Assembly: GCA_963204815.1 (NCBI GenBank)
Contig: CAUJHQ010000151.1
Location: forward strand, 1-60,909
DNA from: Pseudomonadota bacterium
GTDB taxonomy: Bacteria; Pseudomonadota; Gammaproteobacteria; Burkholderiales; Burkholderiaceae_C
Direction of reading: 5' to 3'
Length of the DNA: 60,909 bases
Positions 41,310-50,525 of this stretch are shown one piece after another. The notes under the pieces are model-generated. The model had not been told where the DNA came from. It saw nothing but the letters and a program-made list of their open reading frames with translations, and made no database searches. Position 1 is the stretch's first letter, and the number at the start of each line of letters is the position of its first letter. The position numbers and the translations under genes were made by a program.

Positions 41310-41381
41310 ACCGCGCAAGCGGCATTTGCGACAGAACGAAAAACTCCTTTCGCGACAACCACTTGGAGCATCGCCTTCGAT

Positions 41382-41396
41382 TGGCACCGGCCTTGC
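41382..41396 (+). promoter_or_regulatory. Sigma-54 promoter of the glycan operon
   Basis: TGGCAC (41382-41387), five bases, TTGC (41393-41396), giving the exact GG-N10-GC spacing required by sigma-54. It is the best match in the intergenic parts of the window. It lies 37 bases before the first ATG of the operon at 41434, with a GGAGGG ribosome site between. Confidence 0.85.
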
Positions 41397-41433
41397 GCTC
41401 GGTTGGGGGACACGACACCGCCGGAGGGCCCCC

Positions 41434-42708
41434 ATGTCACGCATCGTCATCTACTCGCACGACACCTTCGGGCTCGGCAACATCCGCCGCATGCTCGAGG
41501 TGGCGCGCCATCTCGTCGAGTCGTCGCCCGAGGTCTCGGTGCTGGTCATCACCGGCAGCCCGATGCTGCATGCGTTCCGCATCCCGCCGCGCATCGACTA
41601 CGTCAAGCTGCCCTGCCTGGCCCGCAACGTCGAGGGCCGCTACGCCGCGCGCTCGCTGAGCCTCACGCTGGCCGAGACGGTGCGGCTGCGCGCCAACCTC
41701 GTGAAGAGCGCGATCGCCGACTTCCGGCCCGACCTGATCCTGGTCGACAAGAAGCCCTTCGGCGTCGAGGACGAACTGGCCGGCGCGATCGAGGCGCTGC
41801 CCGACGCTGCGCACCGGCCGCGCCTGGTGCTGCTGCTGCGCGACATCCTCGACGCGCCGGAGTCGACCGCCCGCGTCTGGAAGAAGAACGGCTACTTCGA
41901 GGCCATCACCACCTACTACGACCAGGTGCTGGTCGTCGGCTGCCCGGAGGTCTTCGACCTGCGCCGCGAGTACGACTTCCCGCCCTTCGCCGGCGCCAAG
42001 GTGCGCTTCTGCGGCTACATCGCCCGCGAGCCGGGCCGCCGCCCGCGCGCCGAGTTGCGGCGCGAGCTCGGCGTGGCCGACGGCGAGCCGCTGGTGCTGG
42101 TCACGCCCGGCGGCGGCGAGGACGGCTGGGCGCTGGTGCATGCCGCCTTCACCGGCCACGAGGCGCTGGCGCCGGCGTTGCGCCCGCGCATGCACATCGT
42201 CTGCGGCCCCGAGATGGCGGAGGCGCAGCGCGCCCAGGTGATGGCCGCCACGCAGCGTTGCCCGCAACTGACCGCGCAGGCCTTCAGCGACGACATGATG
42301 GCGCTGCAGGGTGCCGCCGACGTGGTGCTCGCGATGGGTGGCTACAACACCGTGTGCGAGCTGCTGACCTGCGGCCGCCGCGCGGTGATCGTGCCGCGCG
42401 TCAAGCCGGGGCTGGAGCAGGCGATCCGCGCCGAGCGCATGGCGCGCCTCGGGCTGCTGACGATGCTGCACCCCGACGAACTCACGCCCGCGGCGCTGAT
42501 GGCGGCACTCGCCGCCGAAGTGGCCGCGCTGCGCGCCCGCCTGCCGCTGCCGCGCCTGCGCCGCCTGAACGGGCTGGAGCGCGTGACCGAAGCGGTCTTC
42601 GAGCTGATCGACCCCGCGGCCCCGCAGGCCGCGCCGCCGGCGCCTGCCGGCGTCCTCGCCCGGGCCACCGCCCTGCGCGGCACCCGCAACACCCTGGAGA
42701 TGCACTGA
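41434..42708 (+). CDS. MurG/COG4671-like glycosyltransferase, first operon gene
   Basis: A 424-residue glycosyltransferase with a GT-B fold resembling MurG and the predicted family COG4671. The N-terminus MSRIVIYSHDTFGLGNIRRM has the glycine loop near a nucleotide-sugar or acceptor site, and the C-terminal half has VVLAMGGYNTVCELLTCGRR, typical of the donor-binding region. No membrane segment is present. It is the first gene after the sigma-54 promoter and has a GGAGGG site. A second member of the same family is near the end of the operon (52323). It probably adds a sugar to the repeating unit; donor unknown. Confidence 0.9.
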   Translation: MSRIVIYSHDTFGLGNIRRMLEVARHLVESSPEVSVLVITGSPMLHAFRIPPRIDYVKLPCLARNVEGRYAARSLSLTLAETVRLRANLVKSAIADFRPDLILVDKKPFGVEDELAGAIEALPDAAHRPRLVLLLRDILDAPESTARVWKKNGYFEAITTYYDQVLVVGCPEVFDLRREYDFPPFAGAKVRFCGYIAREPGRRPRAELRRELGVADGEPLVLVTPGGGEDGWALVHAAFTGHEALAPALRPRMHIVCGPEMAEAQRAQVMAATQRCPQLTAQAFSDDMMALQGAADVVLAMGGYNTVCELLTCGRRAVIVPRVKPGLEQAIRAERMARLGLLTMLHPDELTPAALMAALAAEVAALRARLPLPRLRRLNGLERVTEAVFELIDPAAPQAAPPAPAGVLARATALRGTRNTLEMH

Positions 42709-43265
42709 TGAACACCCCATCCGCCCACTTCGCGCGCCGCCGCATCGCGCTGCACTGGATCATGGCGCTGCTGTTCGTGGCCGTGTACGCGAGCATCGAG
42801 CTGCGCGTGCTGTTCGCCAAGGGCACCGAGCTGCGCGAAGCCTTCAAGGGCTGGCACTTCGCGCTCGGCATGCTCGTGCTGCCGCTGCTGGCGTTGCGGC
42901 TGGCCGCCCGCATCGGCCGCCCGGCGCCGGCCATCACGCCGCCGCCGCTCGCGTGGCAGCAGGCCGCCGCGACCGCGACGCACCTCGCGCTGTACGCCTG
43001 GATGCTGGCGATGCCGGTCGCCGGCTGGTGCCTGCGCAACGTCGAAGGCAAGGAGGTGCTGCTGCTGGGCCTGCAGATGCCCACGCTGCTGCTGCCCGAC
43101 AAGGCGCTCGCGAAGGAGATCAAGCACTGGCACGAGCTCGCCGGCCAGGCTGGCTACGCACTGATCGCGCTGCACGTCGTGGCCGCGCTGGTGCACCACC
43201 TGGTGCAGCGCGACAGCACGCTGCGCCGCATGTGGCCGGCGGCGCGGCGCGGGGAGGCGGCATGA
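42708..43265 (+). CDS. Cytochrome b561-type membrane protein
   Basis: A 185-residue inner-membrane dihaem cytochrome b561 of the bacterial CybB type, with four hydrophobic helices (about residues 13-33, 47-66, 88-108, 143-165) and candidate haem-ligand His residues in ALHWIMALL, GWHFALGM, ATHLALYAW and ALHVVAALVHH. Its ATG overlaps the stop of the first glycosyltransferase by one base (TGATG), and its own stop overlaps the next gene by 4 bases, so it is a true operon member. A redox protein between glycosyltransferases is unexpected; it might supply electrons for a modification step, but this is speculation. Confidence 0.9.
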   Translation: MNTPSAHFARRRIALHWIMALLFVAVYASIELRVLFAKGTELREAFKGWHFALGMLVLPLLALRLAARIGRPAPAITPPPLAWQQAAATATHLALYAWMLAMPVAGWCLRNVEGKEVLLLGLQMPTLLLPDKALAKEIKHWHELAGQAGYALIALHVVAALVHHLVQRDSTLRRMWPAARRGEAA

Positions 43266-44512
43266 ACCCCGACGCCGAACGCGGCGCGCCCGTGCTGGGC
43301 ATGCTGGTGAAGGTCTGGCCCAAGCTGTCGGAGACCTTCATCCTCGAGGAAGTGCTGGGGCTGGAACGCCGCGGCGTCGCGCTGCGCCTGTACGCACTGG
43401 CGCCCCCCAGCGACGAGATCAGCCACCCCGCGGTGGCGGCGGTGAAGGCGCCGCTGGCCTGCGTGCCGGCGCTCGGCTGGCGCCAAATGCCGGCGCTGCT
43501 GGCGGCGCTGGCCGGGCAGGCGATGCGCCGCCCCGGCGCCACGCTGCGCGCGCTGGCCGTCGCGCTCGGCCGCGGCCGCGCCGGCCTGGCCGACCTGCTG
43601 CGCGCCGGCTGGCTCGCCGAGCGCCTGCGCGCCGACGGCGTGGCGCACCTGCACGCGCACTTCATCGCCACGCCGGCCGACGTGGCGCAGCTCGCCGCCG
43701 CGATGGCCGCGCGGCCGTTCTCGATCTCGGCGCACGCGAAGGACATCTACACCTCGCAGCCGCAAGACCTGGCGCGGCGCCTGCGCGCGGCCAGCTTCAC
43801 CGTCACCTGCACCGAGTTCAACCGCCGCACGCTGGCCGCCATCGCGCCCGACGCGCCGGTGCACCGCATGTACCACGGCATCGACCACGGCCTGTTCCAC
43901 CCGCGCCACCGCGCGCCGGCGGCGCCGGTGCCGCGCCTGCTGGCGGTCGGCCGGCTGCGCGCGAAGAAGGGCCTGGACACGCTGATCGCCGCCTGCGCCA
44001 CGCTGCGCGCGCGCGGCCGCGCGTTCCGCTGCGAGATCGTCGGCTACGGCGAGGAGCGCGACGCGCTGCTGCGCCTGATCGACGACGCCGGCCTCGCGCC
44101 GCACGTGCACCTGCTGGGCAAGCTGGCGCGCGAGCAGGTGATCGAGCGCTACGCACAGGCGAGCGTGTTCGTGCAGCCCTCGCGCGTGACGGCCGACGGC
44201 GACCGCGACGGCATCCCCAACGTGCTGCTGGAAGCGATGGCGATGGGCCTGCCGGTCGTCGGCTCCAACGTGTCGGGCATCCCGGAGCTCATCGAGCACG
44301 GCCGCAACGGCCTGCTCGTCGAGGCCGACGACGCGGCCGCGCTCGCCGGCGCCATCGAACGCCTGCTCGACCACCCCGAAGACGCCGCGCGCCTGGGCGA
44401 AGCCGCCCGCGCCACCGTGACCGACGGCTTCGACAACGACCGCAACCTGCAACTGCTGACGCACCTGCTCGGGAACCCCCATGACTGCCACGCCCACGCC
44501 TGCACTGCCTGA
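43262..44512 (+). CDS. GT4 family glycosyltransferase, WcaL-like (first)
   Basis: A 416-residue glycosyltransferase of family GT4. The N-terminal SETFILEEVLGLERRG motif is typical of colanic-acid type WcaL-like enzymes, and the C-terminal half has LLAVGRLRAKKGLDTLIAAC and the donor-binding motif GIPNVLLEAMAMGLPVVGSN. It probably transfers a sugar from a nucleotide donor onto a lipid-linked intermediate at the cytoplasmic face. Overlaps: 4 bases with the b561 gene and 32 bases with the next gene if the latter starts at 44481. Confidence 0.92.
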   Translation: MNPDAERGAPVLGMLVKVWPKLSETFILEEVLGLERRGVALRLYALAPPSDEISHPAVAAVKAPLACVPALGWRQMPALLAALAGQAMRRPGATLRALAVALGRGRAGLADLLRAGWLAERLRADGVAHLHAHFIATPADVAQLAAAMAARPFSISAHAKDIYTSQPQDLARRLRAASFTVTCTEFNRRTLAAIAPDAPVHRMYHGIDHGLFHPRHRAPAAPVPRLLAVGRLRAKKGLDTLIAACATLRARGRAFRCEIVGYGEERDALLRLIDDAGLAPHVHLLGKLAREQVIERYAQASVFVQPSRVTADGDRDGIPNVLLEAMAMGLPVVGSNVSGIPELIEHGRNGLLVEADDAAALAGAIERLLDHPEDAARLGEAARATVTDGFDNDRNLQLLTHLLGNPHDCHAHACTA

Positions 44513-45869
44513 CATGAAGCGCAACCGCGTCGCCTACGTGATGAACGGCTTCCCGCGCCTGTCGGAGACCTTCATCGCGCACGAGATCCACCAGCTCGAA
44601 CGGCTGGGCCTGCCGCTGCGCCTGTTCTCGGTGAAGCGCGAGAACGAACCGCTCGTGCACCCGGTGGTGGGCGCGATCCGCGCGCCGCTGGACTACCTGC
44701 CGCGCGCCACCTCGCTGTCGGGCACCACGCTGCTGCCGTGGCTGCGCGCGAACGGGCCCACCTTCGCCGCCGCGCACGGCCGCGTGCTGCGGCGCCGCCC
44801 GCTCGCCTGGCTGGCCACCGCCGCGAGCGCGCTCGCGCTGGCGTGGCGGCACCGCCCGCGCGAGGCCGGCGCGCCGTTCGCGCTGAAGAAGGTGTTCATC
44901 AAGGAATTCCTGCAGGCCGGCCACATCGCCGACGCCGTGATGACCGCCGGCGACGTCGGCCTCCTGCACGGCCACTTCTGCCACGGCGTGGCCACGATCA
45001 CCTGGTTCGCGAGCCGCCTCACCGGCCTGCCCTTCAGCTTCACCGCCCACGCGAAGGACATCTACCAGCCCGAGCTCAACCCCGGCCGCCTGCTCGAGCG
45101 CAAGCTCGGCGCGGCGCGCTTCGTCGCCACCTGCACCTGCGCGAACGCCGATGTACTGAAGGCGCGCCATCCGCGTCCGTGCGAGGTGCACACCATCTAT
45201 CACGGCCTGGACACCGACTGGTTCTCGCCGGCGCCCGCGCCGGCCGGTGCCGACGCGGTGCCGCTGATCCTGTCGGTCGGCCGCTTCGTCGAGAAGAAGG
45301 GCTTCGAGCACCTGGTCGACGCCTGCGCGCTGCTGAAGGCGCGCGGCGTGCGCTTCGGCTGCACCATCGTCGGCGAGAAGGGCGGCGCCTACGACGCCGT
45401 GAAGGCGCAGGTGGCGCGCCTGGGCCTGCAGGACCACGTGATGCTGCAGCGCGCGGTGGCGCAGGACGCGCTGCGCGACATCTACCGCCGCGCCCGCGTC
45501 TTCGCGCTGCCCTGCCAGGTGATGGACGACGGCGACCGCGACGGCTTCCCGAACGTGCTGGCCGAGGCGATGGCGATGGGCGTGCCGGTGGTGACGACGC
45601 CGATCTCCGGCATCCCCGAGATGATCGACGCCGGCGTGCAGGGCCTGCTGGTCGCGCCGCGCGACGCCGCCGCGCTCGCCGACGCGCTGCAGCAGGTGCT
45701 GACCGACGCCACGCTGAACGGCGCGCTCGCCGCCGCCGGCCGCGCGCGCATCTGCGAGCGCTTCGACTCGCGCCGCACGACGGTGGCGCTGCGCGACCTG
45801 TTCGAACGCGAGCTGCGGCCCGGCGGCGCCGCGCGCGCGGCGACCGGCATGTCCGAAGCGACGACGTGA
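44481..45869 (+). CDS. GT4 family glycosyltransferase, WcaL-like (second)
   Basis: A 462-residue paralogue of the preceding enzyme. It has SETFIAHEIHQLERLG near the N-terminus, LSVGRFVEKKGFEHLVDACA in the middle and GFPNVLAEAMAMGVPVVTTP in the donor site, plus an insertion before FVATCTC. The start at 44481 overlaps the upstream gene by 32 bases; an alternative ATG at 44514, two bases after the upstream stop, would remove 11 residues. GGGAA precedes the first and no better site the second. It ends in a GTGA overlap with the heparinase-like gene. Confidence 0.91.
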   Translation: MTATPTPALPDMKRNRVAYVMNGFPRLSETFIAHEIHQLERLGLPLRLFSVKRENEPLVHPVVGAIRAPLDYLPRATSLSGTTLLPWLRANGPTFAAAHGRVLRRRPLAWLATAASALALAWRHRPREAGAPFALKKVFIKEFLQAGHIADAVMTAGDVGLLHGHFCHGVATITWFASRLTGLPFSFTAHAKDIYQPELNPGRLLERKLGAARFVATCTCANADVLKARHPRPCEVHTIYHGLDTDWFSPAPAPAGADAVPLILSVGRFVEKKGFEHLVDACALLKARGVRFGCTIVGEKGGAYDAVKAQVARLGLQDHVMLQRAVAQDALRDIYRRARVFALPCQVMDDGDRDGFPNVLAEAMAMGVPVVTTPISGIPEMIDAGVQGLLVAPRDAAALADALQQVLTDATLNGALAAAGRARICERFDSRRTTVALRDLFERELRPGGAARAATGMSEATT

Positions 45870-47911
45870 GCGCCGTGCTCGCCCCCGCCGCCACCGCCGA
45901 CGCGCTGTTCGAGGCGCCCTTCGCGCGCCTGGACGACGCCGCGCTGCTGGCGCACTTCCGGCGCCGCCCGGCGATCCGGTTCACGCCCCTGATCGACGCC
46001 GAGGAGATCGCGCCGGCGCGGCTGGACGGCATCCTCGAAGGCCGCTTCGAGTTCAACGGCGAGACGCATCCGCTGCCCGACCCGATCGACTGGCTCGCCA
46101 ACCCGAGCGCCGACGTCGAGTGGCACATCCTGCTGCACAAGTTCTACTACGCGGTGGGGCTGGCGCAGCGCTGGCAGCGGGACGGCGACATCGCCTGCGC
46201 GCAGCGCTGGGCGGTGCTGGTCGACGGCTGGATGCGCCAGGTGCCGGTGGGCTTCATCGCCGCCGACGTCACCGGCCGCCGCGTGCAGAACTGGCTCGGC
46301 AGCCTGCACGCGCTGGTGTTCGAGGGGCGCGACGACACGCCGGCGCCGATCCCCGGCGCGCTGCTGCGCCGCGTGCTGCATTCGCTGCACGCGCAGGTGG
46401 AGTTCCTGTGCGCGAACCTCACCCCCAAGCGCAACCACCGCACGCTGGAGCTGCTGGCGATCTTCATGGCCGGCGTGCTGCTGCCGGAACTGCGCGGGGC
46501 CGCGCGCTGGCGCCGCTTCGCGATCGAGCAGACCGCCGTCAACGCCGAGGCCGACACGCTGCCCGACGGCGTGCACTGCGAGCTGTCGACCGACTATCAC
46601 CACCTCGCGCTGCGCAACTGGCTGCAGGTGCGCACCCTCGCCGGCGACCACGGCGTGCCGGTGCCGCCGGTGCTGGACCGCGTGCTCGAGGACGCGCTCG
46701 AATTCAGCCTGCACGTGCACCAGCCCTCCGGCGTGGTGCCCAGCTTCAGCGACGGCGACGCGCGCGACTACCGCGCGCTGCTGGCGCTGGGTGCACGGCT
46801 GTACGGCCGCGAGGACATGCGCTGGGTCGCCACGCGGGGCCGCGAAGGCACCCCGCCGGCGGAGACCGCGGCCCATTTCGCCGCCAGCGGCTACCACGTG
46901 CTGCGCAGCGGCTGGCCCGACGCCGCCGGCTTCGCCGACGCACAGCACCTGGTGTTCGACTGCGGCCCGCTCGGCGAGGGCAACCACGGCCACTTCGACG
47001 CCCTCTCCTTCGAGCTCTACGCACATGGCCGGCCGCTCGTCGTCGACCCCGGCCGCTACACGTACAGCGAAGCCGGCGCCACCAACTGGCGCGTGCACTT
47101 CCGCGGCAGCGCCGCGCACAACACGGTGTGCGTGGACGGCCTGGACCAGACGCGCTACGAGCCGCGTGCCGTCAAGGCCGCGTCGCGCCATGCGCACGGC
47201 AGCGTGCGCCACAAGATCGCCGGCCCGGCGCCCGACTGCACGCTCGTCGAACAGGCGCAGGCCGACGGCTTCGCGCTGCTGCACGGGCGCTGCGCGAGCC
47301 ATGCCTACGACGCGGTGCACGAACGCTGCATCGTCTTCATCGGCCGCCGCTGGTGGATCGTCGCCGACTGGCTGCGCGCGGCCACGCCGCACCGCTACGC
47401 GCTCGGCTTCCAGCTCGCGCCGGAGGCCGAAGGCGCCTGCCGCCTGGAACGCGGCGTTCTGTGCAGCCCCGGCCTCACGCTGGTGCAGCCGGCACGGCAC
47501 GGCCAGCAGGCGGCGCTGGAAGCGGGCTGGGTGTCGGCACGCTACGGCCACAAGGCGGCGGCACCACGCCTCGTGACACGCGCCGAGGGCACCGACGCCG
47601 ACTTCGACAGCGTGCTCGCGCCGTGGGCGCGCGGCGAACAGCGGCCGCAGGTGGCGCTGCAGCCGCTGGTCGGCGAGCACGGCGGCGCCGCCAGCGTGCT
47701 CGCCGTGGCCTGGCCCGGCGAAGCAGGCGTCGACCGCTGGCTGCACACGCGCGGCATCGACGACCGCTGGCCGCTCGCCGGCGGCCACTTCCAGGGGCGC
47801 TGGCTGCACTGGCGCGAGGACGCCGCCGGCCGCGTGCTGCACGCGCTGTCGCATGCCGGCGCAGCCTGGCCCGGCGGCCCGGCGCTGCAGGTGGCGGGGG
47901 ACGGCACGTGA
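45866..47911 (+). CDS. Heparinase II/III family protein
   Basis: A 681-residue protein of the heparinase II/III family (polysaccharide lyases such as PL12, PL15, PL17 and PL21). The N-terminal helical toroid (about residues 60-330) has CANLTPKRNHRTLELLAIF and CELSTDYHHLALRNWLQ; the C-terminal beta-sandwich has NHGHFDALSFELYAHGRPLV and RGSAAHNTVCVDGLDQ, with the conserved His residues. No classical signal peptide is visible, so it may act in the cytoplasm or be exported unusually. It starts with GTG at 45866 in a GTGA overlap. In the operon it could trim or clear the polymer, as AlgL does for alginate. Confidence 0.9.
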   Translation: MSAVLAPAATADALFEAPFARLDDAALLAHFRRRPAIRFTPLIDAEEIAPARLDGILEGRFEFNGETHPLPDPIDWLANPSADVEWHILLHKFYYAVGLAQRWQRDGDIACAQRWAVLVDGWMRQVPVGFIAADVTGRRVQNWLGSLHALVFEGRDDTPAPIPGALLRRVLHSLHAQVEFLCANLTPKRNHRTLELLAIFMAGVLLPELRGAARWRRFAIEQTAVNAEADTLPDGVHCELSTDYHHLALRNWLQVRTLAGDHGVPVPPVLDRVLEDALEFSLHVHQPSGVVPSFSDGDARDYRALLALGARLYGREDMRWVATRGREGTPPAETAAHFAASGYHVLRSGWPDAAGFADAQHLVFDCGPLGEGNHGHFDALSFELYAHGRPLVVDPGRYTYSEAGATNWRVHFRGSAAHNTVCVDGLDQTRYEPRAVKAASRHAHGSVRHKIAGPAPDCTLVEQAQADGFALLHGRCASHAYDAVHERCIVFIGRRWWIVADWLRAATPHRYALGFQLAPEAEGACRLERGVLCSPGLTLVQPARHGQQAALEAGWVSARYGHKAAAPRLVTRAEGTDADFDSVLAPWARGEQRPQVALQPLVGEHGGAASVLAVAWPGEAGVDRWLHTRGIDDRWPLAGGHFQGRWLHWREDAAGRVLHALSHAGAAWPGGPALQVAGDGT

Positions 47912-49260
47912 GCGCCGTCGCACTGCCGCACGACGAACGCCTGCCGCAGCTGGCCACCGCGCTGGACGGCGCCACGATGGCGGGCGTCTTCGACGACGTC
48001 GTGCGCGCCCACGACGTGACGGTCGAGCGCTGCGACATCGAGCGCGTGAAGTACCGGCCGGCCAGCCACTGCCGCGTCGCCTACCGCCTGCACCTGCGCC
48101 ACCGCGCCGGCGGGCCCGCCTTCGAGCAGCGCGTGGCCGCACGCGTCGGCGCCGACAGCGACCGCCGTGCCACGCGCGCCGCGCTGCGGCCGCTGACGCC
48201 GTCGGCCGGCGGCCCGGCGCTGCGCCTGCTGCCGGCGCTGCAGATGCTGACCTGGTGGTGGCCGAACGACGCCAAGCTGCGCGCCCCCGCGTGGCTGGCC
48301 GACGCGGCACGCCGGCGCGCCGAGCTGCTGCCCGGCGTGCTGGGCGCGCTCGGCGGCGGGCGGCTGATCGACCACGCGGTCGACGTCGTCCAGTACGTGC
48401 CCGAGCAGCGCCTCACCGCCCGAGTCGCGCTGCAGTGGCACGACGGCCGCGCCGTGCGCACGCAGCGCGTCTACGCCAAGGCCAGCCGCGAGCCCGACGG
48501 CGCCGCAGCGCATGGGCTGCTGGCGCAGTTGCAGGCCTCGGCCGCGTGGCGCGAAGGCCGGCTGTGCACGCCGGCGGCGCTGCTGTGGCAGCCCGCCGCC
48601 GGCCTGCACTGGCAGACCGAGGCGCCCGGCCGCGCCTGGCTCGACCTGCCGGCGGCGCAGGCCGACGCGCTGATGCCCGCGCTCGGCCGCCAGCTCGCCG
48701 CGCTGCACGCGACGCCGGTGGCGACCGCGCGTGCCGTCACCCTGGCGGCGATGCAGGCGCGCCTGATCGAGGTCGTCGCCACGGTCGGCGCGGCGCTGCC
48801 GGCCTCGCAGCGCGACCTGCGGCGCGCGGCGGCGGCGCTCACGCGCGGGCTGCGGCACGTGGAAGGCGCGGCACCCGCTTCGCTGCACGGCGACCTGCAC
48901 CCGCGCAACCTGCTGGTCGACGGCGATCGGCTGTCGATCATCGACCTCGACGGCTTGCGCCGCGGCCCGGCGCTGCTGGAGATCGGCTCGTGGATCGCCG
49001 ACGGCGCCTACCGCGCCCTGCTCGCCGGCACGCCGCCCGACGCGCCGCACGACGGCTGGCGCGCGCTGCTCGAAGCCTATGCGGCCGCCGGCGGCGCCCG
49101 CTTCGACGCCGGCGCGCTCGCCTGGGCCACCGCCTGGGGGCTGCTCACGCAGCGCGCCTTCCGCTGCGTCGTCAACCTGAAGCCCGGGCGCTTCGCGATC
49201 GCGCCGCGCCTCGTCACGCTGGCCGGTGCCATCGCCGAGGGCCGGATGCTGGACCTGTGA
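47908..49260 (+). CDS. APH-fold phosphotransferase (first)
   Basis: A 450-residue kinase of the aminoglycoside phosphotransferase/choline kinase fold. The catalytic loop is LHGDLHPRNLLVDGD and the metal-binding Asp is in LSIIDLDGLRRGP. The N-terminal lobe is less conserved (RVKYRPASHCRVAYRLHLRH). Inside a glycan operon such a kinase probably phosphorylates a sugar or lipid acceptor rather than an antibiotic; this is inference. It starts with GTG at 47908, overlapping the heparinase-like stop by 4 bases, and its stop shares one base with the ATG of a second kinase. Confidence 0.88.
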   Translation: MSAVALPHDERLPQLATALDGATMAGVFDDVVRAHDVTVERCDIERVKYRPASHCRVAYRLHLRHRAGGPAFEQRVAARVGADSDRRATRAALRPLTPSAGGPALRLLPALQMLTWWWPNDAKLRAPAWLADAARRRAELLPGVLGALGGGRLIDHAVDVVQYVPEQRLTARVALQWHDGRAVRTQRVYAKASREPDGAAAHGLLAQLQASAAWREGRLCTPAALLWQPAAGLHWQTEAPGRAWLDLPAAQADALMPALGRQLAALHATPVATARAVTLAAMQARLIEVVATVGAALPASQRDLRRAAAALTRGLRHVEGAAPASLHGDLHPRNLLVDGDRLSIIDLDGLRRGPALLEIGSWIADGAYRALLAGTPPDAPHDGWRALLEAYAAAGGARFDAGALAWATAWGLLTQRAFRCVVNLKPGRFAIAPRLVTLAGAIAEGRMLDL

Positions 49261-50525
49261 TGGACACCCTCGACACCCGCCTGCGTTGCGCACTCGACGG
49301 CGACGCGATGCGCGCCCATCTGGCCGCGCTGCTGCCCGAGTGCCGTGCCGGCGCCACCGTCGGCGCCGTCGAGGTGCTGCAGCCGCGGCGCAACGCGTCG
49401 CAGCGGCGCCAGCCGCACCCGCTGACGCTGTGCTACCGCGTCGAGCTGCTCGACGCCGGCGGCGCGCGCCGCGAACCGCTGCGCCTGTACGCCAAGGTCT
49501 TCCGCGAAGGCGCGAGCGCGCTGCATGCGGACGCCCGCACGCTGCACCTGCCGGCGCTGGACATGCGGCTGTGGCGCTTCCCGCACGACCCCGGCCTGCC
49601 GCAGCTGCAGCGCCTGCTCGACCCGGCCTTCACGCTGCCCTGGTGGCCGCGGCCGGCGCGGGCGGTCGACACGCTGCGCCATGAACCCGAGCAGCGCGCG
49701 ACGCTCGCCTTCCACCACGGCCACGAGCGCCTGTTCGCGAAGACCTTCGCCGACGACCGTGCCGAGGCGGTGCACCGCCGCTTCATGCACTTCTGGCGCG
49801 CCGCGCAGCGGCACCCTTTCGCGCCGTTGGTGGCCGAGCCGCTGGGCCACGACGCCGCCACGCGCAGCGTCTGGCAGGCCGAAGCGATCGGCACGCCGCT
49901 GCGCGAACGCCTGCAGGACGCGGTGCCGAGCTGGGTGGCGGTGCGCCTGGCCGCCGCCTTCGCGGCGGTGCACGCGGCGCCGGCCGACCTGGCAGGCCCG
50001 CTGCCGCGAGACCTCGCCCACTGGCGGCGCGAGATCGTGCGCCGCAGCCGCAAGATCGGCCGCGCGCTGCCGGTGCTGGCGCCGCGCGTGGCGGCGATCG
50101 CCGATGCGCTGCAGCGCAGCGCCGACACGCTGCCGGCGCAGCCGCTGCTGCTGATCCACGGCGACTGCCACCCCGACCAGGTCTGGCTCTCGCCGGACGA
50201 CCGTGTCGTGCTCTTCGACTTCGACGAGTTCACGCTCGGCGACCCGATGGAGGACCTGGCGCAGTTCGTCACCCGCCTGGGCGACGCCGGCGGCAGCGCG
50301 CGCTTCGGCAGCGAGATCGTCGCCGCCTACGCGCACCTCGCGCCGGCCGCCTTCTCGGCAGCGCGCCTGCGCTGGCAGCTCGCGCTGCAGCAGCTGCTGC
50401 AGGCCAGCCGCGCCTTCGTCTTCCAGGCGCCCGGCTGGCCGCAGCGCGTGGGCCAGCGCCTGGCCCGCGCCGAGTCGCTGCTCGACGACGGCGGCCTCTT
50501 GGGTCTCGACACGCTCGCCGCATGA
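49260..50525 (+). CDS. APH-fold phosphotransferase (second)
   Basis: A 421-residue kinase of the same fold as its neighbour but only distantly similar. The catalytic loop reads IHGDCHPDQVWLSPDDR, with Gln where the usual catalytic loop has Asn, followed by VVLFDFDEFTLGDPMEDLAQ with the metal-binding Asp. Its N-terminal lobe has QPHPLTLCYRVELLD. ATG at 49260 overlaps the previous stop by one base and its stop overlaps the ABC exporter start by 4. Two tandem kinases of different type suggest two phosphorylation steps or a kinase/pseudokinase pair. Confidence 0.88.
   Translation: MDTLDTRLRCALDGDAMRAHLAALLPECRAGATVGAVEVLQPRRNASQRRQPHPLTLCYRVELLDAGGARREPLRLYAKVFREGASALHADARTLHLPALDMRLWRFPHDPGLPQLQRLLDPAFTLPWWPRPARAVDTLRHEPEQRATLAFHHGHERLFAKTFADDRAEAVHRRFMHFWRAAQRHPFAPLVAEPLGHDAATRSVWQAEAIGTPLRERLQDAVPSWVAVRLAAAFAAVHAAPADLAGPLPRDLAHWRREIVRRSRKIGRALPVLAPRVAAIADALQRSADTLPAQPLLLIHGDCHPDQVWLSPDDRVVLFDFDEFTLGDPMEDLAQFVTRLGDAGGSARFGSEIVAAYAHLAPAAFSAARLRWQLALQQLLQASRAFVFQAPGWPQRVGQRLARAESLLDDGGLLGLDTLAA

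Noticed and set aside
47908..50525. Aminoglycoside resistance genes
   Set aside because: The APH fold is shared by many sugar, choline and lipid kinases, and both genes are embedded in a glycan operon.
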